A stretch of DNA of 42,534 nucleotides from Actinomycetes bacterium (GTDB lineage: Bacteria > Actinomycetota > Acidimicrobiia > Acidimicrobiales > UBA8190): the NCBI GenBank assembly GCA_021803325.1, contig JAJZLP010000144.1, positions 1 through 42,534 of the forward strand. Reading direction: 5' to 3'. Below, one piece after another: positions 33,515 to 42,088 of this stretch. The notes beneath the pieces were generated by a model. It was not told where the DNA came from. It was given only the letters and a program-made list of their open reading frames with translations, and made no database searches. Positions within the stretch are counted from its first letter, which is position 1. Every line of letters begins with the position of its first letter. The position numbers and the translations under genes are program-made.

Positions 33515-34036
33515 TCAGGAGCGAGGGCCCGAAGATCCGTCTGCGGCGTCGCGCCGGACGCTCTGGAGGACCCGGGTGAGCTCGCGCCTGGCTTCGTCTG
33601 GATCGTCGCCGTACTTCTCGCGTGAGCGCAGGACGTCCCGCAGGTGCTCGAGCACCCGGATCTTGTGCTCCAGGCCTGACATCTTCTCGCGGACGACCTC
33701 GATGGCCTGCTGGCGCTCGAGGTCCGTCATCGACCGCTCCAGCGCGAACTGGCCTACGAGCTTGATCTCGTCGAGCGAGAAACCGAGCTCTTTCAGCGCC
33801 AGCGCACCCTCGACGTAGAAGCGGTGGTCGAGGGTGTACTTCCGCGTCCCGCCGGAGGAGCGTTGCGGCTCGGGGAGGATGCCGAGCTCCTCGTAGTAGC
33901 GGATCGTGCGGCTGCTCACCCGCGTCATCTCCGCCATCTGCCCGATGCTCAGCTTGCGCTGGCCGTCTCCGTCTGCGGGCGTCGTGCCCTGACCGTCCCG
34001 GCGCGCAGGACTTGTCGAGACGGGCTCAGTGGGCAT
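33515..34036 (-). CDS. MerR-family regulator 2
   Basis: This 173-residue regulator carries KLSIGQMAEMTRVSSRTIRY then YEELGILPEPQRSSGGTRKY, matching MerR regulator 1 over the helix-turn-helix and wing. The dimerisation helix is REKMSGLEHKIRVLEHLRDV, followed by a short charged tail. I choose ATG 34036 (MPTEPVSTSPARR) with GAGG 12 bases upstream; a start at 34135 would add 33 residues. It is divergent from enoyl-CoA hydratase 2, and operator copy 7 lies between them. It is the likeliest regulator of the ACGT-N3-ACGT sites, by analogy to LiuR-type MerR proteins of acyl-CoA catabolism. Confidence 0.88.
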   Translation of the reverse strand: MPTEPVSTSPARRDGQGTTPADGDGQRKLSIGQMAEMTRVSSRTIRYYEELGILPEPQRSSGGTRKYTLDHRFYVEGALALKELGFSLDEIKLVGQFALERSMTDLERQQAIEVVREKMSGLEHKIRVLEHLRDVLRSREKYGDDPDEARRELTRVLQSVRRDAADGSSGPRS

Positions 34037-34363
34037 AGGGACGCGTTCCTCGGTGAGCGGATCGCCGAGCCCGGTCGCCCGGCGCGGACATGTCAGGCAC
34101 AGCGCGACGCGTTGGTGCCGACTGATGTGGGCCAAGATGCATGCTCGCTCCGTCGTTGGTGGCGCTGGATACGGCGGTGCCTGTCCTGGCGCCTGGCAGC
34201 GACCACATCGTCGACGCCAGCCGGTGCCCAGGTGAATTGGACATGACGCTCTCCTCCGCTCCAGGGTTATTCGGACATGTTAACGTAGAACGTAAGATTA
34301 AGCACGGTTTGCACGGTTGTCGCCGGTGATCCTCGGGTCGGCGGTGCGGAGATGGGAGACGCG
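34037..34363. other. Divergent intergenic region merR-2 / hydratase 2
   Basis: This 327-base region contains operator copy 7 (34280-34296) near the hydratase start. The left third could be the N-terminal extension of merR-2 if its upstream start is used. I see no other feature. Confidence 0.5.
34280..34296. promoter_or_regulatory. Operator copy 7, upstream of enoyl-CoA hydratase 2
   Basis: TTAACGT-AGA-ACGTAAG matches the palindrome with one mismatched outer pair. It overlaps a possible -10 TAAGAT (34294-34299). It could serve the hydratase and, divergently, merR-2. Confidence 0.7.
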
Positions 34364-35182
34364 ATGGAGGGCATCGACACCAGCAAGTTGGAGCGGCTGC
34401 GGGTCCGGCAGGTGGGCCGGCGTGTGGAGATCGAGCTGGCGCGCCCTGACCGGCGCAACGCACTGGATTTCGCCATGTGGGACGAGCTCGACGAGGTGCT
34501 GCGCTCGGTGGGCGAGTGTGATGGGGACGTGCGGGTCGTGACGGTCACCGGGGAGGGGAGCGCCTTTTGCGCTGGGGTCGACTTCGAGGCGATCGGCGAG
34601 TCCCTCGGCATCGAGCGGCGCCGCTACCCCAGCTTCATCCGCCGATGGGCTGGTGTCGCTGATCGTTTCGAGCGGATCCCACAGACGACGATCGCGGCCA
34701 TCAACGGGCCGGCGGTGGGCGCTGGGTTGGAGATCGCCCTGGCATGCGACATCCGGATCGCCGGCGACCGGTCGTCGTTCTGCCTGCCGCAGATGCAGAT
34801 GGGCATCGTGCCCGACGCCGGGGGCACCAGCCGGCTGGCGAAGGTGGTGGGCCCGAGCCTGGCGAAGGACATGGTGTTGTCGTGCCGGGTGGTCGGGCCT
34901 GACGAGGCGTTGCGCTCGGGCCTGGTGTCGCGACTGGTGGCGCACGACGCGCTGGCAGCGGAGCTCGACGGGCTGGCGTCGCAGATCGAGACGCTCCCGT
35001 GGCCGGCTGCGTACTTCGCCACAGTGGCCATCGACGTCGGGCCGCAGCTCGACCCGCGTCGAGCCGCGGACATCGAGGGCATCGCCGACCAGGTCATGCT
35101 GCGCCACGAGGAGGTCCTCGGCCGGGTGGAGACGTTCCAGCAGACCAAGGGCTTGAAGGGCCTGCAGGCGCCCCTGCGGTGA
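34364..35182 (+). CDS. Enoyl-CoA hydratase/isomerase (crotonase family) 2
   Basis: This 272-residue crotonase has AFCAGVDFEAIG for the oxyanion hole and Glu123 in GAGLEIALACD. The second hydratase glutamate is Gln143 (CLPQMQMGIVPDAGG), so simple hydration may be weak. Isomerase or lyase activity is possible. I choose ATG 34364, which has GGGAG at 34353-34357; ATG 34352 is an alternative four residues longer. It is about 320 bases upstream of the carboxylase operon. Confidence 0.88.
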   Translation: MEGIDTSKLERLRVRQVGRRVEIELARPDRRNALDFAMWDELDEVLRSVGECDGDVRVVTVTGEGSAFCAGVDFEAIGESLGIERRRYPSFIRRWAGVADRFERIPQTTIAAINGPAVGAGLEIALACDIRIAGDRSSFCLPQMQMGIVPDAGGTSRLAKVVGPSLAKDMVLSCRVVGPDEALRSGLVSRLVAHDALAAELDGLASQIETLPWPAAYFATVAIDVGPQLDPRRAADIEGIADQVMLRHEEVLGRVETFQQTKGLKGLQAPLR

Positions 35183-35367
35183 TCGGCACCGTCGGGCGCT
35201 GAGCGTCTGCGGAGCCGTGCCGGTCGCCCGTCTTCCTGGTCGTCGGTGGGCATCGGACCGTCGTTCCGTCGTTGCGGCGGGCAGCTCGACGGCGAGCGGC
35301 CCGAGGGGCGACACCTGCCAGGCCGTCGAGCTCCGGCCAGGCATCCACGTGGCGGGTCTCTCCCTCT

Positions 35368-35389
35368 GGGTGGTGGGGTGGGTTTGGGG
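35368..35389 (+). other. Putative G-quadruplex sequence
   Basis: Four G-runs (3, 4, 3 and 4 G) with linkers of 4, 1 and 3 bases fit the G-quadruplex pattern on the coding strand. It lies about 50 bases before operator copy 8. Folding is not shown. Confidence 0.45.
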
Positions 35390-35436
35390 TTGCTGCCAGG
35401 GAGGATGTGGGGCTGCGGGGGTTCCGCTTGACGGAG

Positions 35437-35453
35437 TTGACGTTGAACGTAAT
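35437..35453. promoter_or_regulatory. Operator copy 8, upstream of the carboxylase operon
   Basis: TTGACGT-TGA-ACGTAAT is nearly the same as copy 6. It lies 46 bases before the chosen TTG start of the first carboxylase gene. Confidence 0.7.
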
Positions 35454-35499
35454 GATGGCGACTGCAGGTTCCAGGGTGGCCTGCGGGAAGGGGGCAGTG

Positions 35500-37401
35500 T
35501 TGACCGCGTCGATCAATATCGATACGGGCGGTACCTTCACCGATGGCTACTTCGTCCGTGATGGCAGCGCCGAGCGTGTGAAGGTGGACACCACGCCGCA
35601 CGATTTGACGGAGTGTCTGGGTAGTTGTGTGGCTGAGGGGGCTCGCCGGCTGGGCTATCCGAGTGTGCAGGCGCTGTTGCTCGACACCGAGGTGTTCCGG
35701 TTCTCGTCGACGATCGGGACGAATTCGATCATCCAGCGGACTGGTCCTCGTATCGGTTTGATCGTCAGTCCTGGTGCGGCTGCTGGTTTGTACGGCGAGG
35801 GCGAGTCGTCGCTGTACGAGTTCTTGTTGCGTAGGGAGCTGGTCGCGGAGGTCGCCGATCCGTTCGATGGTGTTGAGATCCGTTCGGTGGTGCGGAAGCT
35901 GTTGGTGGGTGGGGCTCGGATCTTGGTGGTCAGCTTCGCTGGTTCGGAGGACGACCCGTTGGCCGAGGAGGCGGTCAAGAAGATCGTGCAGAGCGAGTAT
36001 CCGCGCCACTATTTGGGGGCGGTGCCGTGTTTGTTGGCGTCGGAGATCACGCCTCGTTCGGGTGCCGAGCGGCGGACGGCTACGGTGGTGATCAACGCCT
36101 ATCTGCATCCTGACATGGTGCGGTTCTTGTACAAGGCGGATGAGGATCTGCGTAGCGAGGGTCATCCTCATCCGCTGCTGATCGTGCATTCGTCTGGGGG
36201 TGTGGCTCGGGTGGCGAAGACCCGTGCTGTCGAGACCTACAATTCGGGTCCGGTTGGTGGTGTGTATGGGGCGGCGGCGGTGAGCGCCCGGTTGGGTCTT
36301 GACCATGTCGTGACGATGGATGTGGGTGGGACGTCGACTGATGTGGCGGTGGTTTCTGGTGCGCATGTCCCGTTCGAGGCCGATCCGCGTGTGGCGGGGG
36401 TGGCTGTGCATGTGCCGATGGTTCGTGTCGACGCTGTTGGTGGTGGTGGCGGTTCGCTCGCGGGTCATGTGGATGGGATGTACACGGTGGGTCCGGAGTC
36501 CGCTGGTGCGTCGCCGGGTCCTGCGTGCTATGGGCTCGGCGGCCAGCGTGCTACTGCTACCGACGCCGAGGTTGTGCTCGGGCATCTCGATCCCGACTAT
36601 TTCCTTGGTGGCCGGCGGCGGCTCGATCCGGTTCGTGCCCGTTCTGCGTTGGAGCGGGTGGCTGGCGGCGATTCGGTGGAGGAGGCGGCGTGGCAGGTTC
36701 ACCGGGCGCTGGTGAAGGTGGCTGCCGACAAGGTGGCCGCGATGATCGCGGAGAGCGGCACCCCGCCGTCGCAGTTCACGTTGCTGGCGTTTGGTGGTGG
36801 CGGCGGGCTGTATGGGGCTGAGGTGGCCGAGGCGTGTGGTGTGCTGCGGGTGCTGTCGCTGCCGCAGTCGTCGGTGTTCTCCGCGTTTGGTATCTCGGGG
36901 ATGGATTTGGCTCACGTCTACGAGTTGCGGCCTGGGGCGGATCTGGCCGAGCAGCTGGCGGCGGCGACCAAGCGTGCTGCGTTGGACGCGGCGGGCGAGG
37001 GGAGCGAGCCGTCGAAGTTGTTGTACCGCTTGGAGATCGACCGGTCTGACGGTTCGGTGGTGGAACTGTACGACGGCGGTTCTGTTCCGGCGGCTGCTAC
37101 GGGCCCTGAGGTTCGGGCGCTGCGGATCCGGGCCATCGTGCCGATCCCGCAGTATGAGACGGCCACGCACCCTGTGGAGGGTGAGGACGCCGGCAAGGCG
37201 CACAAGGGCACCCGTACGGTCTGGCGTGATGGCGTTGCTGCCGCCGTCGCGGTCTACGACCGTGAGCTGCTCCGCCCGGGTAACCGGGTGGATGGTCTTG
37301 CCATGGTTGACGCTACTGACACCACGATCTTGGTGCCGAAGGGCGCCACCCTCCGTGTGGACGAGCATCTTGCTGTCCACCTCGACTTGCCGGCCAGCTG
37401 A
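35500..37401 (+). CDS. HyuA-type subunit 1 of a ketone carboxylase-like enzyme
   Basis: This 633-residue protein is of the HyuA family (hydantoinase/oxoprolinase A), an ASKHA-fold ATP-using subunit. It has INIDTGGTFTDGYFVRDG at the start, TYNSGPVGGVYGAAAVSAR, VTMDVGGTSTDVAVVSG, and ESAGASPGPACYGLGG. The set HyuA, small zinc protein, HyuA, HyuB matches the alpha, gamma, alpha-prime, beta core of acetophenone carboxylase rather than a hydantoinase pair. I choose TTG 35500 (MTASINIDTGG) with GGAAGGGG at 35486-35494; GTG 35497 and ATG 35452 are alternatives. Its third codon positions are richer in T than those of neighbouring genes. Confidence 0.85.
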   Translation: MTASINIDTGGTFTDGYFVRDGSAERVKVDTTPHDLTECLGSCVAEGARRLGYPSVQALLLDTEVFRFSSTIGTNSIIQRTGPRIGLIVSPGAAAGLYGEGESSLYEFLLRRELVAEVADPFDGVEIRSVVRKLLVGGARILVVSFAGSEDDPLAEEAVKKIVQSEYPRHYLGAVPCLLASEITPRSGAERRTATVVINAYLHPDMVRFLYKADEDLRSEGHPHPLLIVHSSGGVARVAKTRAVETYNSGPVGGVYGAAAVSARLGLDHVVTMDVGGTSTDVAVVSGAHVPFEADPRVAGVAVHVPMVRVDAVGGGGGSLAGHVDGMYTVGPESAGASPGPACYGLGGQRATATDAEVVLGHLDPDYFLGGRRRLDPVRARSALERVAGGDSVEEAAWQVHRALVKVAADKVAAMIAESGTPPSQFTLLAFGGGGGLYGAEVAEACGVLRVLSLPQSSVFSAFGISGMDLAHVYELRPGADLAEQLAAATKRAALDAAGEGSEPSKLLYRLEIDRSDGSVVELYDGGSVPAAATGPEVRALRIRAIVPIPQYETATHPVEGEDAGKAHKGTRTVWRDGVAAAVAVYDRELLRPGNRVDGLAMVDATDTTILVPKGATLRVDEHLAVHLDLPAS

Positions 37402-37411
37402 GGAGCCTGTC

Positions 37412-37750
37412 ATGACGACCGTGCGCATCACCGAGTATCTGGATATCGACCTTGAGAGCGAGCGCTGGTGCTGCCATGTGTGTGGCCGGGATCTGGCTGC
37501 CGCACGCGAGAACTACAAGGTGGGTTGCGTGGTGTACGAGCGCGACCCGAAAGAGATCTACCCGCCGATCTTCCCGACCGGCGAGTTCCGGCTGACGACC
37601 GCCGAGGGCTATGGGGTGTTCGTGGAGTTCTACTGCCCTGGGTGCGGCACGATGGTTGAGAACGAGCTGCTTCCGGAGGGCTATCCGCCCACCTTCGACA
37701 TCGAGCTGGATCTCGACGCGCTGAAGGCCAAGCACATGGAGGACCGCTGA
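37412..37750 (+). CDS. Small zinc-binding carboxylase gamma-like subunit
   Basis: This 112-residue protein has two Cys pairs, Cys21-x2-Cys24 (WCCHVCGRDL) and Cys75-x2-Cys78 (YCPGCGTM), that can bind zinc. It opens MTTVRITEYLDIDLESERW. Small zinc proteins of this type are the gamma subunits of acetone and acetophenone carboxylases, and hydantoinases and oxoprolinases lack them. It lies between the two HyuA genes, overlapping the next one as TGATG. Its presence is the main reason for calling the operon a carboxylase. Confidence 0.78.
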   Translation: MTTVRITEYLDIDLESERWCCHVCGRDLAAARENYKVGCVVYERDPKEIYPPIFPTGEFRLTTAEGYGVFVEFYCPGCGTMVENELLPEGYPPTFDIELDLDALKAKHMEDR

Positions 37751-39969
37751 TGTCCGTGACCGACACCGGTGTCGAGCAGGCGTCTGGCGGCGCAGGCGGG
37801 GAAGCGCTCGGCGAGGAGCTGCACAATTCGATCAGTATCGACATCGGTGGGACGTTCACGGACTGCTTCGTTGTCTATGGGGAGCGGACGGCGTCGGGCA
37901 AGGCGCCCACTACCCGCCATCGGCTGGCGGTGGGCTTCAACCAGGCCATCGCCGAGTGCGCGGAGAAGCTCGGCTTGATGGGCGACGAGCTCGTCGCGCA
38001 GACCGACATCGTCCGCTATGCGACGACGCTGGCGATGAACGCGCTGCTTGAGCGTAAAGGCCCGCGTCTCGCGCTTATCACCACGGCTGGTTTCGAGGAC
38101 ACCGTGTTCATCGGGCGTGGCGCGCTGTGGCATGACGGGCTGCCTGTGGAGTACAAGCGGTTGACGGCTCGGGGCCAGCGGCCCGAGCCGGTCATTCCCC
38201 GCGAGATGGTGGTGGGTTTGCGCGAGCGGGTGGATGACGACGGCAAGATCGTCATTCCTCTCGATCTCGACGATGTGCGTGACAAGCTGCGCTATCTCGT
38301 CGACCGGGGTGCGATGGGGTTCGTGGTGGCGCTGATGCAGGCCCACCGCAACACCACGCACGAGCAGATGGTGCGCGAGGTCATCACCGAGGAGTTCCCT
38401 GAGATCTATCTGGGGAGCCAGCCGGTGCTGTTGTCGTCGGAGGTGCTGCCCAAGCAGAACGAGTACCAGCGGGATATGACGACGATCTTGGCCGCGTACC
38501 TTCATCGGACGATGGCCGAGGAGCTGACCGAGCTGGGTAACTCGCTGCACGAGCGTGGCTATCGCCGCCCGCTGTTCATCGTGAACAGCGGGGGTGGCGC
38601 GAACCCGCTGCAGCGGACGACGGCGGTGGAGACGTTCAACGCTGGTCCGGTGGCCGCTGTGATCGGCGGTGCGCACATCGCCGACGTGTACGGCATCCCG
38701 AACGTCATCTTGACCGACATGGGTGGGACGTCGTTCGATATCGGGACGGTGGTCGAGGTCGGTGCTCGTGACGACGAGTTCCGAGGCCGGCATTTCTACT
38801 CGCATATTCCCATGATCGACCGGTTCCGGGTGGGTATCTCGATGATCGAGACCAAGTCGATCGGGGCTGGGGGCGGTTCTATCGCCCGTTTCAACTCGCT
38901 GCTCGACATCGTGGAGGTCGGGCCGGAGTCGGCGGGCTCCAATCCGGGGCCGGCGGCTTTCGACTTGGGTGGGACCGAGCCGACGGTGACCGACGCGGAT
39001 GTGGTCCTCGGCTACATCGATCCCGACTATTTCCTCGGTGGGAACATGGCGCTCAACCAGGAGGCGGCACGCGAGGCGGTGCAGCACCATTTGGCTGAGC
39101 CGCTTGGCACCACCCCCGAGGAAGCGGCGTTCATGGTGAAGACCCTGATCGACGCGAAGATGGGTAACGAGGTGTTCAAGGAGACGAACCTGAAGGGCTA
39201 CGACCCCCGCGAGTTCGTGCTCTTCGCTTTCGGTGGCGCTGGCGGGGCGCACGCGTGTGGCTATGGAGGCTATGTCCAGACGCCGCAGATCATGTCGTTC
39301 CCGTTCGCTTCGGTGTTCAGCGCGTTCGGTATCGCGAACACCGATTTCGTCCGTTCCTATGAGCGTGGCGACTCTGTGGTCCTCTACCGGGCGCAGAACG
39401 ACGAGTGGCTCGAGGACTACGAGGGGTTCAACTCGGTGGTTGCTGGCGCCCAGCGCGACGCGCTGCGCGACGCGGAAGAGCTCGGCGCTCGGCATGTCAC
39501 GTGGGGTCTCGAGCTGTATGTGCGCTACGGGATGCAGCCGCACCAGACCCGTATTCGTTCGCCGCGTCTGCAGCTGTCCTCGGTCGAGGATGTGCGCGAG
39601 GTGTACGCGGCGTTCGAGCGTGAGTACTCGCGTATCTACAGCCCTTCGGCTACCTTCCTCGCCGGGGGGGTCGAGATCACCGGTTTCACGCTGTGGTCGG
39701 TGATCCGGACCCGCAAGCTGGACCTGCCGGTGCTGTCTTTGTCGAAGCCTGATCCTTCTGCGGCCCGCAGGGGGAGCCGGCCGACGTTCTGGGGGCCTGG
39801 CGGCGGCTGGATCGACACCCCGATCTTCGCGTTGACGGGGCTTCAACCGGGCAACGTCGTCGAGGGGCCTGCGGTTGTCGAGGCGCCTGACACCACGATC
39901 GTGGTGGACCCGACCCGGTCGTTTCGCGTCGATGAGCGAGGCAACGGCGTCATCATCGTGAAGGAGTGA
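37750..39969 (+). CDS. HyuA-type subunit 2 of a ketone carboxylase-like enzyme
   Basis: This 739-residue HyuA-family protein is about 100 residues longer than the first. It has ISIDIGGTFTDCFVVYG near residue 31, TFNAGPVAAVIGGAHIADVY, LTDMGGTSFDIGTVVEVG, and ESAGSNPGPAAFDLGG. The C-terminal part ends VVEAPDTTIVVDPTRSFRVD. Two non-identical HyuA chains are a feature of the acetophenone carboxylase core, where both are thought to take part in ATP-driven phosphorylation of substrate and bicarbonate. The gene starts inside the gamma-like stop. Confidence 0.85.
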   Translation: MSVTDTGVEQASGGAGGEALGEELHNSISIDIGGTFTDCFVVYGERTASGKAPTTRHRLAVGFNQAIAECAEKLGLMGDELVAQTDIVRYATTLAMNALLERKGPRLALITTAGFEDTVFIGRGALWHDGLPVEYKRLTARGQRPEPVIPREMVVGLRERVDDDGKIVIPLDLDDVRDKLRYLVDRGAMGFVVALMQAHRNTTHEQMVREVITEEFPEIYLGSQPVLLSSEVLPKQNEYQRDMTTILAAYLHRTMAEELTELGNSLHERGYRRPLFIVNSGGGANPLQRTTAVETFNAGPVAAVIGGAHIADVYGIPNVILTDMGGTSFDIGTVVEVGARDDEFRGRHFYSHIPMIDRFRVGISMIETKSIGAGGGSIARFNSLLDIVEVGPESAGSNPGPAAFDLGGTEPTVTDADVVLGYIDPDYFLGGNMALNQEAAREAVQHHLAEPLGTTPEEAAFMVKTLIDAKMGNEVFKETNLKGYDPREFVLFAFGGAGGAHACGYGGYVQTPQIMSFPFASVFSAFGIANTDFVRSYERGDSVVLYRAQNDEWLEDYEGFNSVVAGAQRDALRDAEELGARHVTWGLELYVRYGMQPHQTRIRSPRLQLSSVEDVREVYAAFEREYSRIYSPSATFLAGGVEITGFTLWSVIRTRKLDLPVLSLSKPDPSAARRGSRPTFWGPGGGWIDTPIFALTGLQPGNVVEGPAVVEAPDTTIVVDPTRSFRVDERGNGVIIVKE

Positions 39970-39972
39970 GGA

Positions 39973-42087
39973 ATGCCGCGTGATTTCGAGGCATTGAGGC
40001 ATTGGCGTCCGGAGCCGGCGACGAGCCGGGAGACGGCGGCGATGGTCGGTTTGGAGCGAGGCGACTTCGAGATCTACCGCAACAAGATGGAGCTGGTGTG
40101 CTGGGAGGCGTACCAGACGTTCTCGCGGATGGGGATCTCACCGATGATCGAGGCGGGTGACGCCGCGGTGGGGATCTACAGCCGCCAGGGTGACCTGGCG
40201 GTGGGGATCATGGGCACGCAGCTGCACCTGATCAACGCGTCGATCGGGATCAAGTGGATGATGCGCTGGTTCTACGAGGAGCCGTCGGTCGGGATCCACG
40301 AGGGCGACATGTTCTACGCGAACGACCCGCTGTACGGCGGTATCCACGCGCCCGACCAGATCTTGTTCCTGCCGGTGTTCTGGGAGGGTGAGCTGGTGGC
40401 GTGGGTGGCGGCCGCCAGCCACGAGACCGAGACCGGGGCGTCGGAGCCCGGTGGCAACCCGCCGTCGGCGAAGAGCCGCTACGACGAAGGGATGTTGCTG
40501 TCGCCGATCAAGATCGCCGAGAACTACGAGCTCAAGGCCGATCTGATGGAGATGATGGAGAACCGGGTCCGCGACCCGCGGATGCAGACGCTGGACACCA
40601 AGGCGCGTGCGGCGGCGGTCCACATCTTGGAGCGGCGCTGCCACGAGATCATCCGCCGCAAGGGGGTCGATTTCCTCGTCGGTTCGATGCGCCGGATGAT
40701 CGACGAGGGGATCGCCGCGGCGCGGGCGAAGCTGTCGTCGATGAACGACGGGCTGTACCGGACGTCGATCTTCTTGGAGAACGCCGGCGAGGGGAAGTAC
40801 GGTCTGATCGCCTGCCAGGTCGAGGTGGAAAAACGCGGTGAGGAGGCGTGGATCCGGTTCCGTGGCAGCCCCCGGGTCGTCGGCGGGAACTTCAACATGT
40901 TCCCCCACATGATGATCGCGATGTTCGCCTGCTACCTGTTCCAGTTCTTCTTCTGGGAGCTTCCGGCGACGACGGGGTACTACGAGCCGTTCCATTTCGA
41001 GTTCCAAGACGGCAGTTTCTTCATGGCTGACACCGAGGACGCGACGTCGCTCGGTGTCGCCACCCAGGCGCAGGTCAACACAGCGGTGCACTCCTGTATG
41101 GAGAAGATGAAGTTTGCATCGCCGTACCACGACCACGTCGTCGGGAGTTGGCCCGGCACGAGCTCGAGCGTGCTCACGGCCGGGGTGGGCAAGGACGGGA
41201 TGCCGTTCGCGGCGTGGGACCAGGGTCAGCCCAATGGCGTCGGCATGGGGGCACGCTGGGACTCCGACGGCATCGACGTCGGAGGGTTCATCTGGTGCGC
41301 CATCGGCGAGTTCCTCGACTCGGAAGCCATCGAGCACAGCTTCCCGCTGCTGCCGGTGTTCCGTTCGGTGTTCTGGAAAGACGCCGCCGGCTACGGCAAG
41401 TACCGCGGTGGCCGGTCGATGAACTCGATGTACAAGGTTCACGGTGTGCCCGGCGTCGCAGCGGTGTCGATGGGTGGCATCTCGGGACGGCCGCTGGCCC
41501 CCGGACTGTTCGGCGGCTACCCGTCACGGCCTGTTGGCACCGCGTTCATCCGCAACCACAACCTCGACGAGCTCATAGCCGAGCACCGGACACCGAGCGA
41601 CGTCTACGAGGCAGTGGAGCGCGTGCACGGAGACTGGGAAGTTCGCCACCAGAACTCCGGGATGGGCATGCTGCTCGAAGGTGACCTGTACATCGGCACA
41701 GCGCCGTCGGGCCCGGGCTACGGCGACGTGCTCGAACGCGACCCGGACCTGGTGATGAAAGACCTCCGCGAGCAGGCGATCTCGCATCGCACCGCCCGGG
41801 ACGTCTTCCACGTCGTCTACCGCGAGGACAACCTCGTCGTCGACAACGAAGCGACAGCACTCGCCCGCAAAGAAGAACGCGAGCGGCGCCTGGCCCGAGC
41901 GGTGCCCTACAGCCAGTGGGAGCCCGCCTGGCTCGACCGGCGCCCCCCACAGCGGGTGATGCAGATGTACGGGGAATGGCCGCACGGCATGTCGACCCCG
42001 CTGATCGACTGGGAGCCGACCGCCGAGCTCCTCGACGAGCACGTGCGCGAAGGTGGCGCCCCCCGAGCCAAACCACGACGCTACTGA
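39973..42087 (+). CDS. HyuB-type subunit of a ketone carboxylase-like enzyme
   Basis: This 704-residue protein is of the HyuB family: GDMFYANDPLYGGIHAPDQI, VAAASHETETGASEPGGNPP, EGMLLSPIKIAENYEL, and YRGGRSMNSMYKVHGVPG. HyuB chains bind metal and join the activated intermediates in carboxylases of this type. The gene begins 3 bases after the second HyuA stop, with GAAGGAGTGAGG as ribosome site. Codon use returns to the GC-rich norm of the window in this gene. It completes the four-gene core; no separate epsilon subunit is seen before the window ends. Confidence 0.87.
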   Translation: MPRDFEALRHWRPEPATSRETAAMVGLERGDFEIYRNKMELVCWEAYQTFSRMGISPMIEAGDAAVGIYSRQGDLAVGIMGTQLHLINASIGIKWMMRWFYEEPSVGIHEGDMFYANDPLYGGIHAPDQILFLPVFWEGELVAWVAAASHETETGASEPGGNPPSAKSRYDEGMLLSPIKIAENYELKADLMEMMENRVRDPRMQTLDTKARAAAVHILERRCHEIIRRKGVDFLVGSMRRMIDEGIAAARAKLSSMNDGLYRTSIFLENAGEGKYGLIACQVEVEKRGEEAWIRFRGSPRVVGGNFNMFPHMMIAMFACYLFQFFFWELPATTGYYEPFHFEFQDGSFFMADTEDATSLGVATQAQVNTAVHSCMEKMKFASPYHDHVVGSWPGTSSSVLTAGVGKDGMPFAAWDQGQPNGVGMGARWDSDGIDVGGFIWCAIGEFLDSEAIEHSFPLLPVFRSVFWKDAAGYGKYRGGRSMNSMYKVHGVPGVAAVSMGGISGRPLAPGLFGGYPSRPVGTAFIRNHNLDELIAEHRTPSDVYEAVERVHGDWEVRHQNSGMGMLLEGDLYIGTAPSGPGYGDVLERDPDLVMKDLREQAISHRTARDVFHVVYREDNLVVDNEATALARKEERERRLARAVPYSQWEPAWLDRRPPQRVMQMYGEWPHGMSTPLIDWEPTAELLDEHVREGGAPRAKPRRY

Positions 42088-42088
42088 C

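Larger units (their letters stand above)
35183..35499 (+). other. Leader/promoter region of the carboxylase operon
   Basis: About 317 bases separate hydratase 2 from the carboxylase. The region holds a G-run cluster (35368-35389) and operator copy 8 (35437-35453), with TTGACG at 35428-35433 and TAATGA at 35450-35455 as a possible promoter. If the upstream ATG at 35452 were used, the operator would touch the start codon. I therefore favour the later start. Confidence 0.5.

Noticed and set aside
34624..37431. A 935-codon open frame on the minus strand opposite hydratase 2 and the first carboxylase gene
   Set aside because: It is Arg/His/Pro rich with no domain pattern and lies opposite a clear HyuA gene, so it is a by-product of high-GC codon use.
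35500..42087. Calling the operon hydantoinase or 5-oxoprolinase
   Set aside because: Those have one A and one B chain and no small zinc subunit; this operon has two different A chains plus a zinc protein.
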